Source: Phlegmacium glaucopus
Lineage: Eukaryota; Basidiomycota; Agaricomycetes; Agaricales; Cortinariaceae
Assembly: GCA_015039465.1 (NCBI GenBank)
Contig: MU129998.1
Span: forward strand, 276,437-340,436
Length of the DNA: 64,000 nucleotides
Reading direction: 5' to 3'
Notes under the pieces: generated by a model
Seen by the model: only the letters and a program-made list of their open reading frames with translations
Databases searched by the model: none
What the model was told of the DNA's origin: nothing
Part shown: positions 23,826 through 36,717 of the stretch, piece after piece
Layout: every line of letters begins with the position of its first letter
Numbering within the stretch: position 1 is the stretch's first letter
Position numbers and translations under genes: made by a program

Positions 23826-24665
23826 ACATGAGTCAGGATGTATTATTACAAAGGACCATAGATTTAACTTGAAAGAAAACTATGTTGGAAAAAATGCATG
23901 GAAACATACTGAGCACTGTTCACACTCCTTGTCTGGGTGGTTGACCATGCAACAGAGGTAGCTTGCTTCTTTGACAGTCCAGCCCTAGAGTACAATTTCA
24001 GAGTGATGTTCTGAAATCTCAGCAATTCAGATAGGATAGTGTGAGTTGAATTTTGCATTCAAAGACTAAGGGGGAATCAGGATTGCTACATTTGGCCAGG
24101 GCAGGTAAAAATTTTAAGGGGTGGAGGCCTGACCCACTACCCCTCCTCCCCCCTGAAAAAAAGACCATTTTTGCCCAAAGAAGCATTTCTCCATGATGAG
24201 GAACCTCTGAGAACATATTGCCAATGTTTTTAGAGATCCCTCATTTGGAAAATATTTTTGTTATCACCAAAAGCTGGTCAGGATGGCTTCAGAAGCCCTT
24301 TAAATATCATTTTTCTACCCCAGATCATCACAAATACATGGTTTTACAAAACAAATTAAGCCCTGCAGGGCTGACACCCACCTCAGGTCATGAAACAAGT
24401 TTGAACATCATCCTCATTCCCCTTGCTCAAAGTCCTGGTTTTCTATTAACAAAATTAACAAAACACCAATACAAACTAATCCAAGTGCATTAGCAGAAGG
24501 CCAAGTAGAGAACATCCATTTTGTAAGCTGACATATATTTAGGCTGGTAGGACCAGAACACACAAGAGTGACAGGAGCCTCAGTGATTGAATAGCACTAA
24601 GGTGCTACAAAATAATGAGTGACTTGTTGTACTAATCAATTATGTAATATGATTACTATATACAC
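23826..24665. other. GRDP-like 3' flank and unassigned sequence
   Basis: From about 23860 to 24060 this matches the 3' flanks of copies 3 and 4. A C/G-tract region around 24110-24180 (CCCTCCTCCCCCC) is reminiscent of the element at 36718-37218 but without identifiable ends. No gene. Confidence 0.4.
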
Positions 24666-25027
24666 TGTTAGGGGACATTAACTAGTTGCAAGGGGTAACC
24701 CAAGATAACTTATTAACTTAGAGAAGATGGTACTGCCAGTAACCAAGTTTATACAAAGGTGTTGTCTATGGATGATACCTGCTACCATATATACAGAAGG
24801 ACTGAGGTAACTACCCTAAGCCCTGATAATGATTGTATGTAAGGAAAGTAAATATAGAAGGCACATTCATAAGAGCATGTGATAAGGATCTACTTGGAGA
24901 CACACATGGGTACAGTACTAGGGAACATTTGTATACACTACTAGTAACTGTCTGTGTGCCATACTAGTGAGAGGTTGTGATGGAGTAAGTAAGCATTGTG
25001 TATGTACCTATGTAGTGTCCTCTAACA
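24666..25027. repeat. Solo LTR candidate (TGTTAGGGGACA...TGTCCTCTAACA)
   Basis: A 362-bp segment with 12-bp imperfect inverted ends, TGTTAGGGGACA and TGTCCTCTAACA, the TG...CA form usual for Ty1/copia-type LTRs. No second LTR or coding remnant adjoins it. A target-site duplication is not clear (TACAC against CCCAC). Confidence 0.6.
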
Positions 25028-26071
25028 CCCACAGCACCCACAGCAGGTTGGTAACTGAAAGTGTTGAAATAAGATAGTGGTCAATACTATTCAGTTCAGT
25101 TTGGTTCAGCATGGAATCATAATAAAAGCCTCTTCATCAAAGTCTCTGCTCTGGGGTTCTGAAATGTTCTTCTTCACTTTCAGATTCATCATTCATGTAA
25201 TCCAAAAGTTTCTCGTTATTGAGAAAGATACATCTTTGCTATCTTCTCTGGTGTCAATCAGATCTTTCAACTGTATGATGTTTGATTTCATTTTCATGGT
25301 TTCTGTTACAACTTCAAAAGATTCAGAAGGTTCTGATCTTAAACAGTTGATAAAATATCAGTTCTAAACAGTGAGCTCTCAAGAATGCCAAATGACCTCA
25401 GTATTGTCTTAGAGCGTTTGAGAGAGATTGAGTAAAAAGTGAGGTACTATTCTCAAGAACTAGCTAAAGAATGTACAGTGAAGTAAATATGGTATTTATA
25501 TTGAAAAGATGAGTTGCATGTAGGAAATGAGTCATAGGTAAAACAAGTGTGAAACAATGAAAAGATGAAGGGAAAAAGCATGTAGACAGTAATGAAAAGA
25601 GAATGTAAAGCATGTGTAAGTGAAATGGTAATGTGTTCAGTGGAGTTTAGGAAGGAAAAGAAAAATAGTTGTAACAGTTTCAGGATTCAAGGTTCACTAC
25701 TATACAACTTCAGAATATTCAGAATAATTCAGATATTTGACAGTTATTCAAGCACTCATCTGAATCAGATCTAAGCTTAAGAATGCAAATGTAGACTCAT
25801 ATTGTCTTAAGTTTGAGAGTGAGGTTCAAGTGAGAATTAGTCTATTGAAGGCTATGTGAACAATTATACATAGAAATATACAACTTATATACTGAAGGTG
25901 TGAGTCATCATGTGTGTTAAACATGAGTCAGAGAATGAGGAAGAAACAAGTAAGGAATGAGTCATAAATGTGCATGTGAAACAATAAAAAGAAGATAAAC
26001 ATCTGTTAATCAATGAAGTAGGTACATGTATGAAAAGAAGTGATGAATGCATGTAGAGAAAACAAGAATTG
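25028..26071. other. AT-rich non-coding sequence with diverged internal duplication
   Basis: Two related stretches (about 25380-25610 and 25790-26040) share phrases such as TATTGTCTTA, GAGTCATA, GTGAAACAATRAAAAGA and GCATGTAGA in the same order: an old tandem duplication. From about 26021 it is homologous to the flank of NLR copy A. No gene. Confidence 0.4.
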
Positions 26072-26170
26072 TTTTAAGTTAAGGGAAAACATCAGACAGA
26101 TTCTGGAACAGACAGAATGGAACTGGAGTGTAATGGAAAGGACTGGAGTAACACATGATGGAATGTAACA
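26072..26170 (-). mobile_element. 99-bp LTR-derived insertion with AATTG target-site duplication
   Basis: Flanked by AATTG (26067-26071 and 26171-26175). Copy A of the duplicated block has the uninterrupted site (about 10632-10650). The reverse complement starts TGTTACATTCCATCAT, identical to the LTR at 2642, and ends in a CTTAACTTAAAA that resembles that LTR's 3' end. It is an internally deleted LTR remnant inserted after the block was duplicated. Confidence 0.75.
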
Positions 26171-26630
26171 AATTGCAACACTGCCCAGGGAGACTCATCA
26201 AAAATTATGGTCACCAACTTAATTGAAAGGCTATTGTTATAAGGTGACAACATTCAATCATTAAATTATACATGAATACAACCTGAGGTAACCGGGACCA
26301 TGGTAACTATCAATAGAAAAAGCTAAAAATAGATGACAAACATGTGTAACTGCAGATAAAATGTATGTAACCCAAAGAAGAGGGCACCTGTGGTCAATGT
26401 GTACACTAAGAAGGTAACTCAGTGATATAGCTAACTGTAAGGTATTCCAAGACAGATCACCAGTTCCAATTCAAAATTTTGGAATCACTACATATCAACT
26501 AAAAAGAGCAGGAAAATGGAAGTGGATCTAAGAAGATACTAGGAGATGGTAAAAAAAAGTGACAACTGATAATAAGGAGAATGAAAAATAATTGTCTTGT
26601 GGTAATAATCAGTCAGGCTTGATGAGAAGT

Positions 26631-29600
26631 TTACATTGCTAATCCAGAAACTATATTTGAGAACAGATGTTCAGCAATGAAGTGAAAATCCTGAGTAAAG
26701 TATAAAAATTGTGCATACCTCTAAAACCAAAACCTCTCCTGATGTATATCCAAGGAATATCTTAGACAGATGTTGACTTATAATTTGTGGTTTGTGGAAA
26801 GGTGGTGGAATCCAGATTGTCTGAAGATTTTTGGTGTGGAAAATGGTGTTTTCAGATATTCCAAGGAAGGATGGTTGGACCGAGAGATGAATGTCACCAT
26901 AAGAATCTGTCCAAGTAAAAACACCATCAGGAAGTGGTAATACAACATGTGATTGAGTACTATGAGATGGAACAGAGGTATGTCCATTTAGCTCTGCTTC
27001 ACACTCTCCTGTGGCTTTCTTCCAGATCCATGCAGTGTGATCATTAGATGCAGACACAATATGCATACCATCATGAGAGGAGACAGAAGGTCTGATTGAG
27101 GATAAATGTCCTTTCAGCTCTGCTTCACACTGTCCTGAGGTTGTATTCCAGATGCGCACAGTGTGATCATCAGATGCAGACACAATATGCATACCATCAG
27201 AAGAGAAGAGAGCTGAATTGACTCGGTCTGAATAGTGATTTAGATCTGCTTCACATTTTCCTGAGGCTGTGTTCCATATCCTCATAATTTGATGGTAACA
27301 TATAGACATAATATGCCTACCATCAGGAGAGAAGACACCAGACTTGACAATAGTTGAATGTTTCAGAATTGATTCACACTGTCCCATGGCTGTATTCCAC
27401 ACTCGTGCAGTGTGATCATGAGATGTAGTCACAATATGCATACCATCAGGAGAGAAGACAGCAGAATTGAGTGACTCTGAATGTCCTTTCAGCTCTGCTT
27501 CACACTGTCCTGTGGCTGTATTCCAGATCCGTGCAGTGTGATCATAAGATGCAGACACAATATGCATACCATCAGGAGAGAAGACAGCAGAATTGACCTG
27601 GTATGAATGTCCTTTCAGCTCTGCTTCACACTCTCCTGTGCTGTGTTCCAGATCCGTGCAGTGTGATCATCAGAGGCAGTCACAATATACATACCATCAG
27701 GGGAAAAGACAGCAGAATTGACCAAGTCTGAATGTCCTTCCAGCTCTGTTTCACACTGTCCTGAGGCTGTATTCCAGATCTGTGCAGTGTGATCATTAGA
27801 TGAAGTCACAATATGGATGCCATCAGGAGAGAAGACAGCAGAATTGACCAAGTCTGAATGTCCTTTCAGCTCTGATTTACACTGTCCTGTGGCTGTATTC
27901 CAGATCCGTGCAGTGTGATCATTAGATGCAGACACAATATGCATACCATCAGAAGAGAAGACAGCAGAATTGACCTGGTATGAATGTCCTTTCAGCTCTT
28001 CTTCACACTGTCCTGAGGTTGTATCCCAGATCCGCACAGTGTGATCATCAGATGCAGTCACAATATGCATACCATCAGAAGAGAAGAGAGCAGAATTGAC
28101 TGAGTCTGAATGTCCTTTCAGCTCTGCTTCACACTGCCCTGAAGCTGTATTCCAGATCCATGCAGTTTCATCATTAGATGCAGTCACAATATACATACTA
28201 TCAGAAGAGAAGACAGCAGAATTGACTGAGTCTGAATGTCCTTTCAGCTCTGCCTCACACTGTCCTGTGGCTGTATTCCAGATCTGTGCAGTGTTATCAT
28301 CAGATGCAGTCACAATATGCGTGCTGTCAGGAGAGAAGACAGCAGAGTTGACCTGGTATGAATGTCCTTCCAGCTCTGCTTCACACTGTCCTGAGGCTGT
28401 ATTCCAGATCCGTGCAGTGTGATCATTAGATGCAGTCACAATATGAATACCATCAGGAGAGAAGACAGCAGAATTGACCCAGTGTGAATGTCCTTTCAGC
28501 TCTGCTTCACACTCTCCTGTGGCTGTATTCCAGATCTGTGCAGTGCAATCAGAAGATGCAGACACAATATGCATACCATCTGGAGAGAAGGCAGCAGACC
28601 TGACTGATCCTAAATGTCCTTTCAGCTCTGCCTCACACTCTCCTGTGGCTGTATTCCAGATCTGTGCAGTATGATCATTAGATGCAGACACAATGTACAT
28701 ACCATCAGGAGAGAAGACAGCAGAATTGACATTATTTGAATGTCTCAGAACTGCTTCAGATGGGCTCCATGCCTTTCTCCTTCCCACACAGAGCTTCCAT
28801 TGACAGTCTATTCTACTTCCATATGTTTTCCAGATATCTGATTTTTCTGGTAGCCAAGCTAATGCTGATGGACATCCCTCAAGGCTGTTTCTTTTAATAA
28901 AATCAAATTTTTCTTTTAAAAACCGTTCAGCATCAATCACCAATGTGGCCAAGTCTTTTTCAGTCTAATTGCTATTGTAAGTGCAATTCATATGCAGCAA
29001 CAAGATCACTTACATTTACCCAATTTTCCAGCTTATATAGTGCATGCATTGCAGTTCCCAGCTTTCCTAAAATACTCAAACAATCCATCCATCGCAGAAG
29101 ATGTGTTTGAAAAAAGTGTTTCAACTTATCAGATCCATTGCTATTGTCTGCATAGGTGAAGTGGAAGGCCCAGCTATCACAAGCATATGCAAGAGCTTCA
29201 GGAATATCTTCATGTCTCCTTTCTGCCAAGTATGACACAACTATGTTTGTTGACCATTCTTTGTCCATCAATGACAGACACTGATGTGCTAGGGAATTAT
29301 GTGAAGCATGAGGATCAAGGTGGTGCTTTGAGGAAAGAACTTGATTACTGATGAAATCATGGAAGGAAGCATGTAGTATTGAGATGTGCTTAACATGATG
29401 TTGAGATGATGGAATATATATCAAAGAATGAAGGGAAGAAAGTGTATTGTCAACTTGTTCTATGGGCAATTGCACCAAACCACTGATGGCACTCATAGAA
29501 AGAGGATTGTAGACATATACAACAGCTTGAAGAACTATGCGTATATCTGACCTTTCCCTAGGATTTGTAGAGTCATAGGCAGCATCCAAAATTCTTTTAT

Positions 29601-31232
29601 AAAGAACATCCAGTGGTTGGGTGACACCAAATGTTATATCTGATGTGAAATTGACCACATCTGAAAGCCGCTGAGGCATGTGGGAGCTACCCATCTGAGC
29701 AATATATTTGCAGACAGTTGCTGCATAAATAAACAGAGTGCCAGACATGTTCACAAGGCTTTCAACCTCAGCCTGAGGAGGCCAGTCATGTCTATTACAC
29801 CAAATTTGGCCATCAACCAAGCAGTCTTTGATATAAAGTTCAATATCAGCCTTTACAACCTCCTTCTCAACCTCATGAAGGATGAAGTTTGAATGAGCCC
29901 AAGATTTACCAAAAGACTCCTTGAGCCTTATTTCTGGTCTGCTAGTGATGAAGAACTTCACTGGAAGAGAGGCACTGTGCTTTAAGATCATGGAAAGTAA
30001 CTCAGCCACAAGGGACTGGTCAGAGCACTCATCCAAAGCATCAAGAACAATAACTGGGACAACTACTACTCCTTGTCTGGTATCCCTGTATGCATCAGTG
30101 AGTGGTTTAACAATGAAATTCAGGAATTGATTCCTAATCCTCCAAGAGGAGCAGTCAGGATTGGCTTCCACCACATCCAGGATAAGTTGTGAGAGGGAAG
30201 GAAGATACTTGGCCAACTGAAGGGCAATGGTGGGGATGATGCAACGAACATCACTAGTATCAACTCGGAGATGAGAAGAGAAGAATGTACCACCAAGGGA
30301 ATCCTTTTCATGGAGGATTTCGCTGAATGAGTAGGCAATTGTCGTTTTGCCGGTTCCAGCCATCCCATTGAGCCAGTATACCTTTGTAGTTGCATTATCA
30401 TTTGCCCACGCACGCAGGGCGTCAAGGATTGCCTTGCGAGTGTTCTCCGTACATGCGTTGCGTGGAGCAGGGGATGCTGCGTCGTATTGCGCGAACTCGG
30501 CACGTGGCAAGAGATTCTCACGTAGCGCAGTCTATGAACTATGTTTTAGCGAAAATCATCCTGCTTTAAAACCCATATACGCTCACTAGGATTTGAGGTT
30601 TCGTTCGTTCATTGCAATCAGCGTTGAATATATTCTGGACCCGACAAGATAGAACCATTAGCACGCAAATTGGTATTCACGCTACTTAGAATGACACATA
30701 CGTTAATCGTTGCCTGTGGCATGTATACATTCTGAGCACTTTGCAAGAAAGGCATTGGACTATGGGTGTTCGGAGACGTGTGCTACACGAGCAGTAATTA
30801 GTGACGAAGATGGTGACCGCAGTATAGGATGCTGACCATGGTTGGAAACTCCGGTCCTTGGTTACTAGCGAAATCAAGTTGCCTGGGCACGGCAGGTCCG
30901 GATGCTGAAATGGGTACGGAGATTGGAGAGGACACTGTGGATGCTTCCGTACTCGCAACCGCTGTGGCAAGTGCGCGATCGAGGCTGACCGTCTCGAGTG
31001 GCAAATTTCTTGAAAGCATGAGGGATGTTAAGTAACAATCAATGAATATCAGACAACAGGATTTAGTTACCCACCTTGTTCCTGCATTCGCCGCCGCCAT
31101 ATGATTACTAGAGCTTGAAGCCACCTCGATCGATGATAGTGTAGGTGGGCGCTCCAAATGAAAAAGAGAAGATAAGTGTTTTTTAAAAGATCGAGCTACA
31201 CGATTGTTCCTAGATGGTCTTTCGCTCGACAT
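26631..31232 (-). pseudogene. NACHT-WD40 NOD-like receptor, copy B (frameshifted)
   Basis: A close paralogue of copy A over its whole length. It starts at ATG 31232 (MSSERPSRNN). The NACHT exon (about 30540-29020) is open with Walker A GMAGTGKTT, Walker B VIVLDALDE and FITSRPE. The WD exon begins after a 49-nt intron near 28970 and holds about 14 WD repeats. Two lesions against copy A: a one-base insertion near 30825 in the second exon, and a loss of one G near 27640 within a CTGTGGCTGTATT motif that stops the propeller after nine repeats; the remaining five are open in the next frame (27567-26631). Repeats here mix ATGQC/ASGQC and ATGEC types, unlike copy A. If translated, the product is a truncated NLR; a pseudogene is most likely. 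Confidence 0.8.
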
Positions 31233-31557
31233 GATGATGGTCTCAATGAAGAGAACGTCGTCACAATGTGCAGTCACTTCAGTGCAGTTTGCCATTCCCA
31301 CGGTGAAGCGTGGGCTAAAAGTAACACAGCTACCAGAAACCATTTGGAAGAGTGTGTCGATTGCTTGAGTAACTCTGTCATCTCTGTGTGCCCTCTCGTA
31401 CATCGGGGGTGAAAATATTTAATTGGTGGCGGTGCTGCCCGTTGTTCGCTATTAGCATCTGGCGACACCGTTTGTTTGTCGTCGTGGCCCTTGTCTCCGA
31501 CCTCCAGCAGACGCGCAGAAATCAAAACCGAAATATCCACCGACATCAGGACAACCA
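31233..31557. promoter_or_regulatory. Divergent promoter region, copy B
   Basis: 325 bp between the NLR copy B start codon (minus) and the partner gene start (plus). Homologous to 15596-15861 with small insertions. No defined motif is claimed. Confidence 0.5.
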
Positions 31558-32608
31558 ATGCTGGATTATTCACCAGTGGCTTTGCCACCGATCCCTAGAC
31601 CTCTGAAACGCTCGGCTTCGACAGCCTCGTTACCTACACCTCCTAGAAGTCATCATAAACATGCTAAAGGAAAGTCTAGGGGATTCTGTGACAGCGACAG
31701 TAACGAGGACTCGGATGTGGTGCTGACCAGTGACGATGAGATGCTTGGGGAGAGATATAAGAAAAGACGAATTGGGGAGACGAAGCGAGTAGACGAGGAT
31801 GGGTTTTGGCTTGGTGATATAGCCGTAAATGCTAAAGCTGAAGCTAAAAACGAACATTTTGGCTCGAAATCTGGTACCACGGCAATTGTTGGTCCGTCTC
31901 AGGCAGCGCCTCTGCTGTACAGACGCAGACAGGCGCAAGTAGATGTGGCACTTGTTTCTCCGCCACTATCTTATCGAAGGCCGGCGATTGCAACACCCAA
32001 GGCCCTTGTTACTCGAAAGCCTGATCCTCATACTGCCACGGATTCTCCTCCTGTAACTCCGAAGACACGATCATCGACTAGACGTGCCCTTCGAGACTCT
32101 CCAGACAACCCATTCCTTGTCACTCCTGAAAAACACGTCGACGACACTCCTAGCCCAAGTGATAGCAGCGCAAATCCTAGTCCACATGACCCATTAAAAG
32201 AGAGGCCCACAATTGCTTATGTATTGTATGTTTTCCCCCTTCTTTGTTGTATATCTATATTAACTGACTTTTCACAGTCGTGGTGTTCGACGCGAATGCA
32301 AGAATCCATTATATAATTATGCTCAGCACCGGCCGTTTTCCCCTCCTCCGGAGTCTCAACTTCCTATCGATCATCCAGATTATTCCCCTGCTATTCATTG
32401 CACTCCTAAACGCCTTTTTGCCAATGCTCTTCCAAAGAAAAAGAAACGTGTCACCTCCAAGCAGGACACACCCTCTCGTAAATGGGCTAGACAGCGTTCG
32501 CCGTCCTTAAGCGCTGATGAGGGTAATGTTGGTGAGATTCGCCCGTTGAAGTTGGATTTTGGTCCAAGGAAGAGAGCTGGTGCTCAGACCTTGGACCAAG
32601 AACTCTAA
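31558..32608 (+). CDS. Basic, probably nuclear protein of unknown function
   Basis: Two exons, 31558-32225 and 32278-32608, with a 52-nt intron (GTATGT...CACAG) that restores the phrase AYVFRGVRREC; total 332 residues. The N-terminus is Pro/Ser-rich (PLKRSASTASLPTPPRS), then an acidic SNEDSDVVLTSDDE, a basic YKKRR, several SP/TP sites (TPKTRSSTRRALRDSPDNPF), and after the intron NPLYNYAQ, LPIDHPDYSP, a KKKKR cluster and a conserved-looking KLDFGPRKRAG end. Ser-Pro/Thr-Pro sites and basic clusters suggest a phosphorylated nuclear protein (inference). I do not recognise the family. It is head-to-head with NLR copy B; the copy in the first block (15862-16880) is broken. Confidence 0.8.
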
Positions 32609-33399
32609 CGTGCTCAAGAATCAGTTTCTCTTTAACCATCGCTCTATTTCGACTTTTCACCTTCTATACTAACCATCTTCATGATTGCCTTCACACTCGT
32701 TTTGTTCCCGTACTTGCCATGTATCATCTTTCTTTTTTTCTCACTTGATTTATCAATGTGTTGCGATACCGTCCGTCCTCTTATTTCCTGCGACATAAAC
32801 CTGCAAGCTTCCGTTATAAAACTTCTCTCGCCTTACTCTTTTGATCTCCTTACGTCACCCTCCCATGATTCAGGTAAATAGCATATCCATAACAAGTTAA
32901 ACAGAGAATCTTTGTACCTAATTTTTACTACATATACTGTTCTATGACATTTTCCATTTCAGTCTTGGATTTATTCTATTGCAAGTAGATGTTGTACGCA
33001 TCCTTTAAGCGGATACTTGATAAGTGCTAAATCAGTGTGCATGTCGCCAAACTCGAAAGGATCCTGAGACCTGCAGTTGCTAGCATTGACCGAGATTCGT
33101 TCGAACATAAATGATTCAAAGCTCATTATATACGGTAACCTACACAGCCAACTCCTCGAATGCGTTCGGTTTACATAAACATCCAAAATAGCTTTAAGCA
33201 TGACGGGTCCACCGTAAGGTCTGCTCAGACAGCTGCGGGAGGGCTTCATTCAACAGCAAGAAGCACGAAACTGCAAGTGCTCACCAAAGCGCTCTCACTG
33301 TTTTTGACCCCAATCAGGACCCAAACCAGGCTTCAATTGGTACTGCTTTGATCATCGGCTTGCTCTATTTGTGGATCACGATGACGCTAAGTTTATTAC
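32609..33399. other. Intergenic
   Basis: 3' flank of the preceding gene, homologous to the start of the region after 16880. No gene supported. Confidence 0.4.
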
Positions 33400-33600
33400 A
33401 TAAGAGTACGAAGTTCCTACTTACGGCATTGTTACGGCAATTCTAACTTGTCGTTCCTGGCCTATTCCACCACACCAGATGGTGGTGTTGGCAACCTCGG
33501 ATGCTCTACCACCGACTCCAACGTAGTTCAACATTGGATTCCTGCGCACACCAGAGCCGCTGGTGAACAATGCGAAATCATGCACTGCTTCGATGGCCTG
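33400..33600 (+). pseudogene. 5' fragment of a GRDP-like gene (second block)
   Basis: Same structure as the fragment at 20880-21090: promoter flank, CACACCAGATGG, first codons and then TGGATTCCTGCGCACACC..., after which homology ends. It precedes GRDP-like copy 3. Confidence 0.6.
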
Positions 33601-33712
33601 CTCTGCCTAATTTTATTTCAACAAGACCGGAGTACAAAGTTCTCAGATCAATTATAACTTGTCGTTCCTGAGAGTAACTCATTGTGTTCCCCTGCCTATT
33701 CCACCACACCAG

Positions 33713-36176
33713 ATGGCAACCTCGTATGCTTCCCCACCAACTTATATAGCTCCGACACAGTTCAAAATTGGATTCGAGGGCACACAAGAGCCGCTGGTGA
33801 ACATATCTCAAGTCAAAGGCCATTTAGCTCTTCTGCATGCATTCGCCGAATTGAAGAAGCAAGTGGAAGGACTTCAGGAAGCGATCCCTCATATGCCGGC
33901 GGATCTCGAGAGAAGATGGGCTTGGTTCGTAGCACTGGCTGTTGAACGGTCTGTATTTCTCAGGATTCTTTCGTCATGACAATGTATCTTTCTCCCTTAA
34001 CACAGATTTGACATTTGGTGTCATAAATTGCAATTGCCGGATGCGGAGAAAGGTTTGGAGGTGACGCTTCCACCACTAGATGTCATGATGGTACGCGATT
34101 GTCAAAATGAAACAAAAATCAGTCTCACTAATAATGTTTACAAGGTATGGCATGCTTATATGTTGAATCCTATGTACGTACGCAGATGGTCACTGATAAA
34201 AAGACGATCGTTGATATTTTGGAGAAGATGGTACGCAGAAGACTGCATGAGGCTTCCTGCGTGTCAGGTTTTGAAAGACGTTGGGATTGATTTAGCCGAG
34301 GCGTTGGTGAGTTGTCCCACCCATTTATCATGTTCAATTTTCCGTTTGAACTCGGATCCTTTTGTCTTTAGGATGGCCAGCTACAGTCCATTTTGTCAAC
34401 TCCACCTTTTCAAGCCAGGCTTGACTTCTGGCATACCAAGACGGCCCTTCCCTTCGACCATGTGCAGTCTGCGCATACGTTAATTAACAAGATAATCCAT
34501 TGTCCCCAATGTGGCGCTTCTATCGATGTTGGTACGATGTCTTCATTTGATTTGCCCTCACATCATTTCTTAATACCATTCAGATATGATGACGCCTCAG
34601 GGATCTGGCTACCTGCAACAGAAGTTCTCAACATCTTGTTCTCAAGGCTGCGGCATGCCAGATATAACCAAGGGGACGCTGGCAATATGGAAGATGGCTC
34701 AAGATCTGGCTACGCCAGGTAATTTTTCTCTTGCGTAAGCCACTTCACAGAGCCTCCTTTCGTCGGTTTCCTCATGGATTGATTAGAGGAACATTGCTAC
34801 ATCCTTCTTCCCAATCTGCTCCTACTGTCGGGAAAGTGATAAAAAACGAAATCCGTACCAACGCACCACTATTCGCTCCAACATCGCAACCCGTCCAGAC
34901 GTCGTTTGCCGATATTATCCAATATGCCGAGTTTTCTCTGCCAAAATCCAAGGCTCGTATATTGGCAAGTCAAGTGGGTGCTTCGCGTCGCATGTGTGTC
35001 TAGAGCTTCTACATGTCTCTCGCAATTTTGGTCGCTTATGTGTCTTCAGAGCTGCACGAATACTGAGTGCCTACAATGATGATAAAGCCTATTCAGTGGA
35101 ACTGATAGGTGCTGTAAGTTTGCATCCATCTGTCGTATGGTTTTGTCTTATGCTGATGATGGCAACTCCAGGTTCTGCGCCAGGGATCATTTGTAAAGAA
35201 AATGCATCCTGGATCTTTTGGCTTCATCCCCTACTTCATTATTCGTTCCAACTTTGGACATAGATCTCGTTTGGCACACACACCAGCTCATGTCGGTTAA
35301 GTATAAGGCTCACTGTACCACATATGTGGGTCGCTTCGTTGACCAGTAAGCATATTTGTTTTCAATACCATGGCCGTTTTTTAATGTATTCAATACTCTT
35401 CAGTGACGATAAAGTGGAAGGGCTGCAGTTATCTTCAGCATTTGACGAGACCTGTCAGGCGTGGAAGGTGAATAAGATATTTCGAATTATCAACAACTGA
35501 CATAAACACATATATTTCCGGCAGGATCGATTTCATGTACAATACAGTCATTGTGGTTGTCCGATCCCAGGTGATAGCATAGGACAAAAATTGACTCGAC
35601 TCATCAATTCGTTCAAATTGCCCTCATCTTCTCATCTTCTACCATTCAACCGGACGGACCTACTCTCCGCGACCCACCCTAGCGATCATAACGCTGTACA
35701 TTTTCAATCCAAAGAGGAACGTCGCAAAAAACATGCGAGGGAGGCATATAAACATCTAGTGACACAGAAAAAGGAAGAAGCCATGAAAGCCGCTGAAAAA
35801 GCTGCTAGGAAAGCTGCTAAAGCTCAAGGTAGTAGTGCTCGAGGGAGAACAGTATCTCTTCCGGCCACCCTTCCTCCTCATGCCCCTCGTCTTGAAACCT
35901 CTAGTCCCGGAACTCCTGGGACTTCGAAGGCATCATTGAATGCATATCCAATGCCATTCTTGATTCCAGTACCGATATCCTATGGTTGGGGCTGTGTGGC
36001 TCCAGATGTGTATGTGATCAATCCCTCTGGATCATGTGGGGTTGGAGGGTTAAAGCCAGGTGTAAGCGGCGAAGGTGTACAGTTTGATCTACAGATCAAC
36101 CCATCAGCTGGTAGCAATTGTGGAGGTGGAGGTTGTGGAGGGGGTTGTGGCGGGTGTGGAGGCTGTGGAGGCTGAT
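33713..36176 (+). CDS. GRDP-like (former DUF1399) protein, copy 3, with internal exon deletion
   Basis: The best-preserved copy. Exons: 33713-33948, 34006-34090, 34145-34173, 34228-34306, 34372-34531, 34584 onward, with in-frame joins giving VERFDIWCHKL, DVMMVWHAYMLNP, WYAEDCMRLP and DGQLQSILSTPPFQ. Further exons: LIRGTLLHPSS..., AARILSAYNDDKAYSVEL, VLRQGSFVKKM, then the DUF1399 hallmark DIDLVWHTHQLMSVKYKAHC (about 35260), HVQYSHCGCP, a Lys/Ala-rich linker and a GGGCGGGCGG-type tail ending at 36176. Compared with copies 2 and 4, about 150 nt (FFDSVG(N/D)ELVLQHAISRYHAF region) are missing near 35210, so the product would be shortened or frameshifted. It lies in tandem with copy 4. Family known mainly from plant glycine-rich domain proteins; fungal role unknown. 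Confidence 0.7.
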
Positions 36177-36717
36177 AGAAACATGAGTCAGGATGTATTA
36201 TTACAAAGGAGACTTTGAACGCACAAACGCCATGCCTTTAACTTGAAAAGAAAACTATGTTGGAAAAAATGTGTAGCCTTGGCGTGCTGAGCGCCGTTCA
36301 TGCTCCTCGTCTAGGTTCAATTATAACTAGTTGTTCCTGAGAACAACTCACCATGTCCCCCGTGCCTATTTCACCACACCAGATATGTTAGTGTTGGGAA
36401 CCTCGGATTCTTCCTCACCGACTTATACAGCTCCAACGCAGTTCAACATTGGATTCGAGCGCACACAAGAGCCGCTGGTGAACATATCTCTAGTCAAAGG
36501 CCATTTAGCTCTTCTGCATGCATTCGCCGATTTGAAGAAGCATGTGGAAGGACTTCAGGAAGCAATCCCTCAGATGCCAGCGGATCTCGAGAGAAGATGG
36601 GCTTGGTTCGTAGCACTGGCTGTTGAACGGTCTGTATTTTTCAGGATTCTTTCGTTGACGATGTATATTTCTCCCTTTCCGCAGATTCGACGTTTGGTGT
36701 CATAAATTGCAACCGCC

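Noticed and set aside
33160..33351. Small frame upstream of GRDP copy 3
   Set aside because: No homologue in the other block and no family signal.
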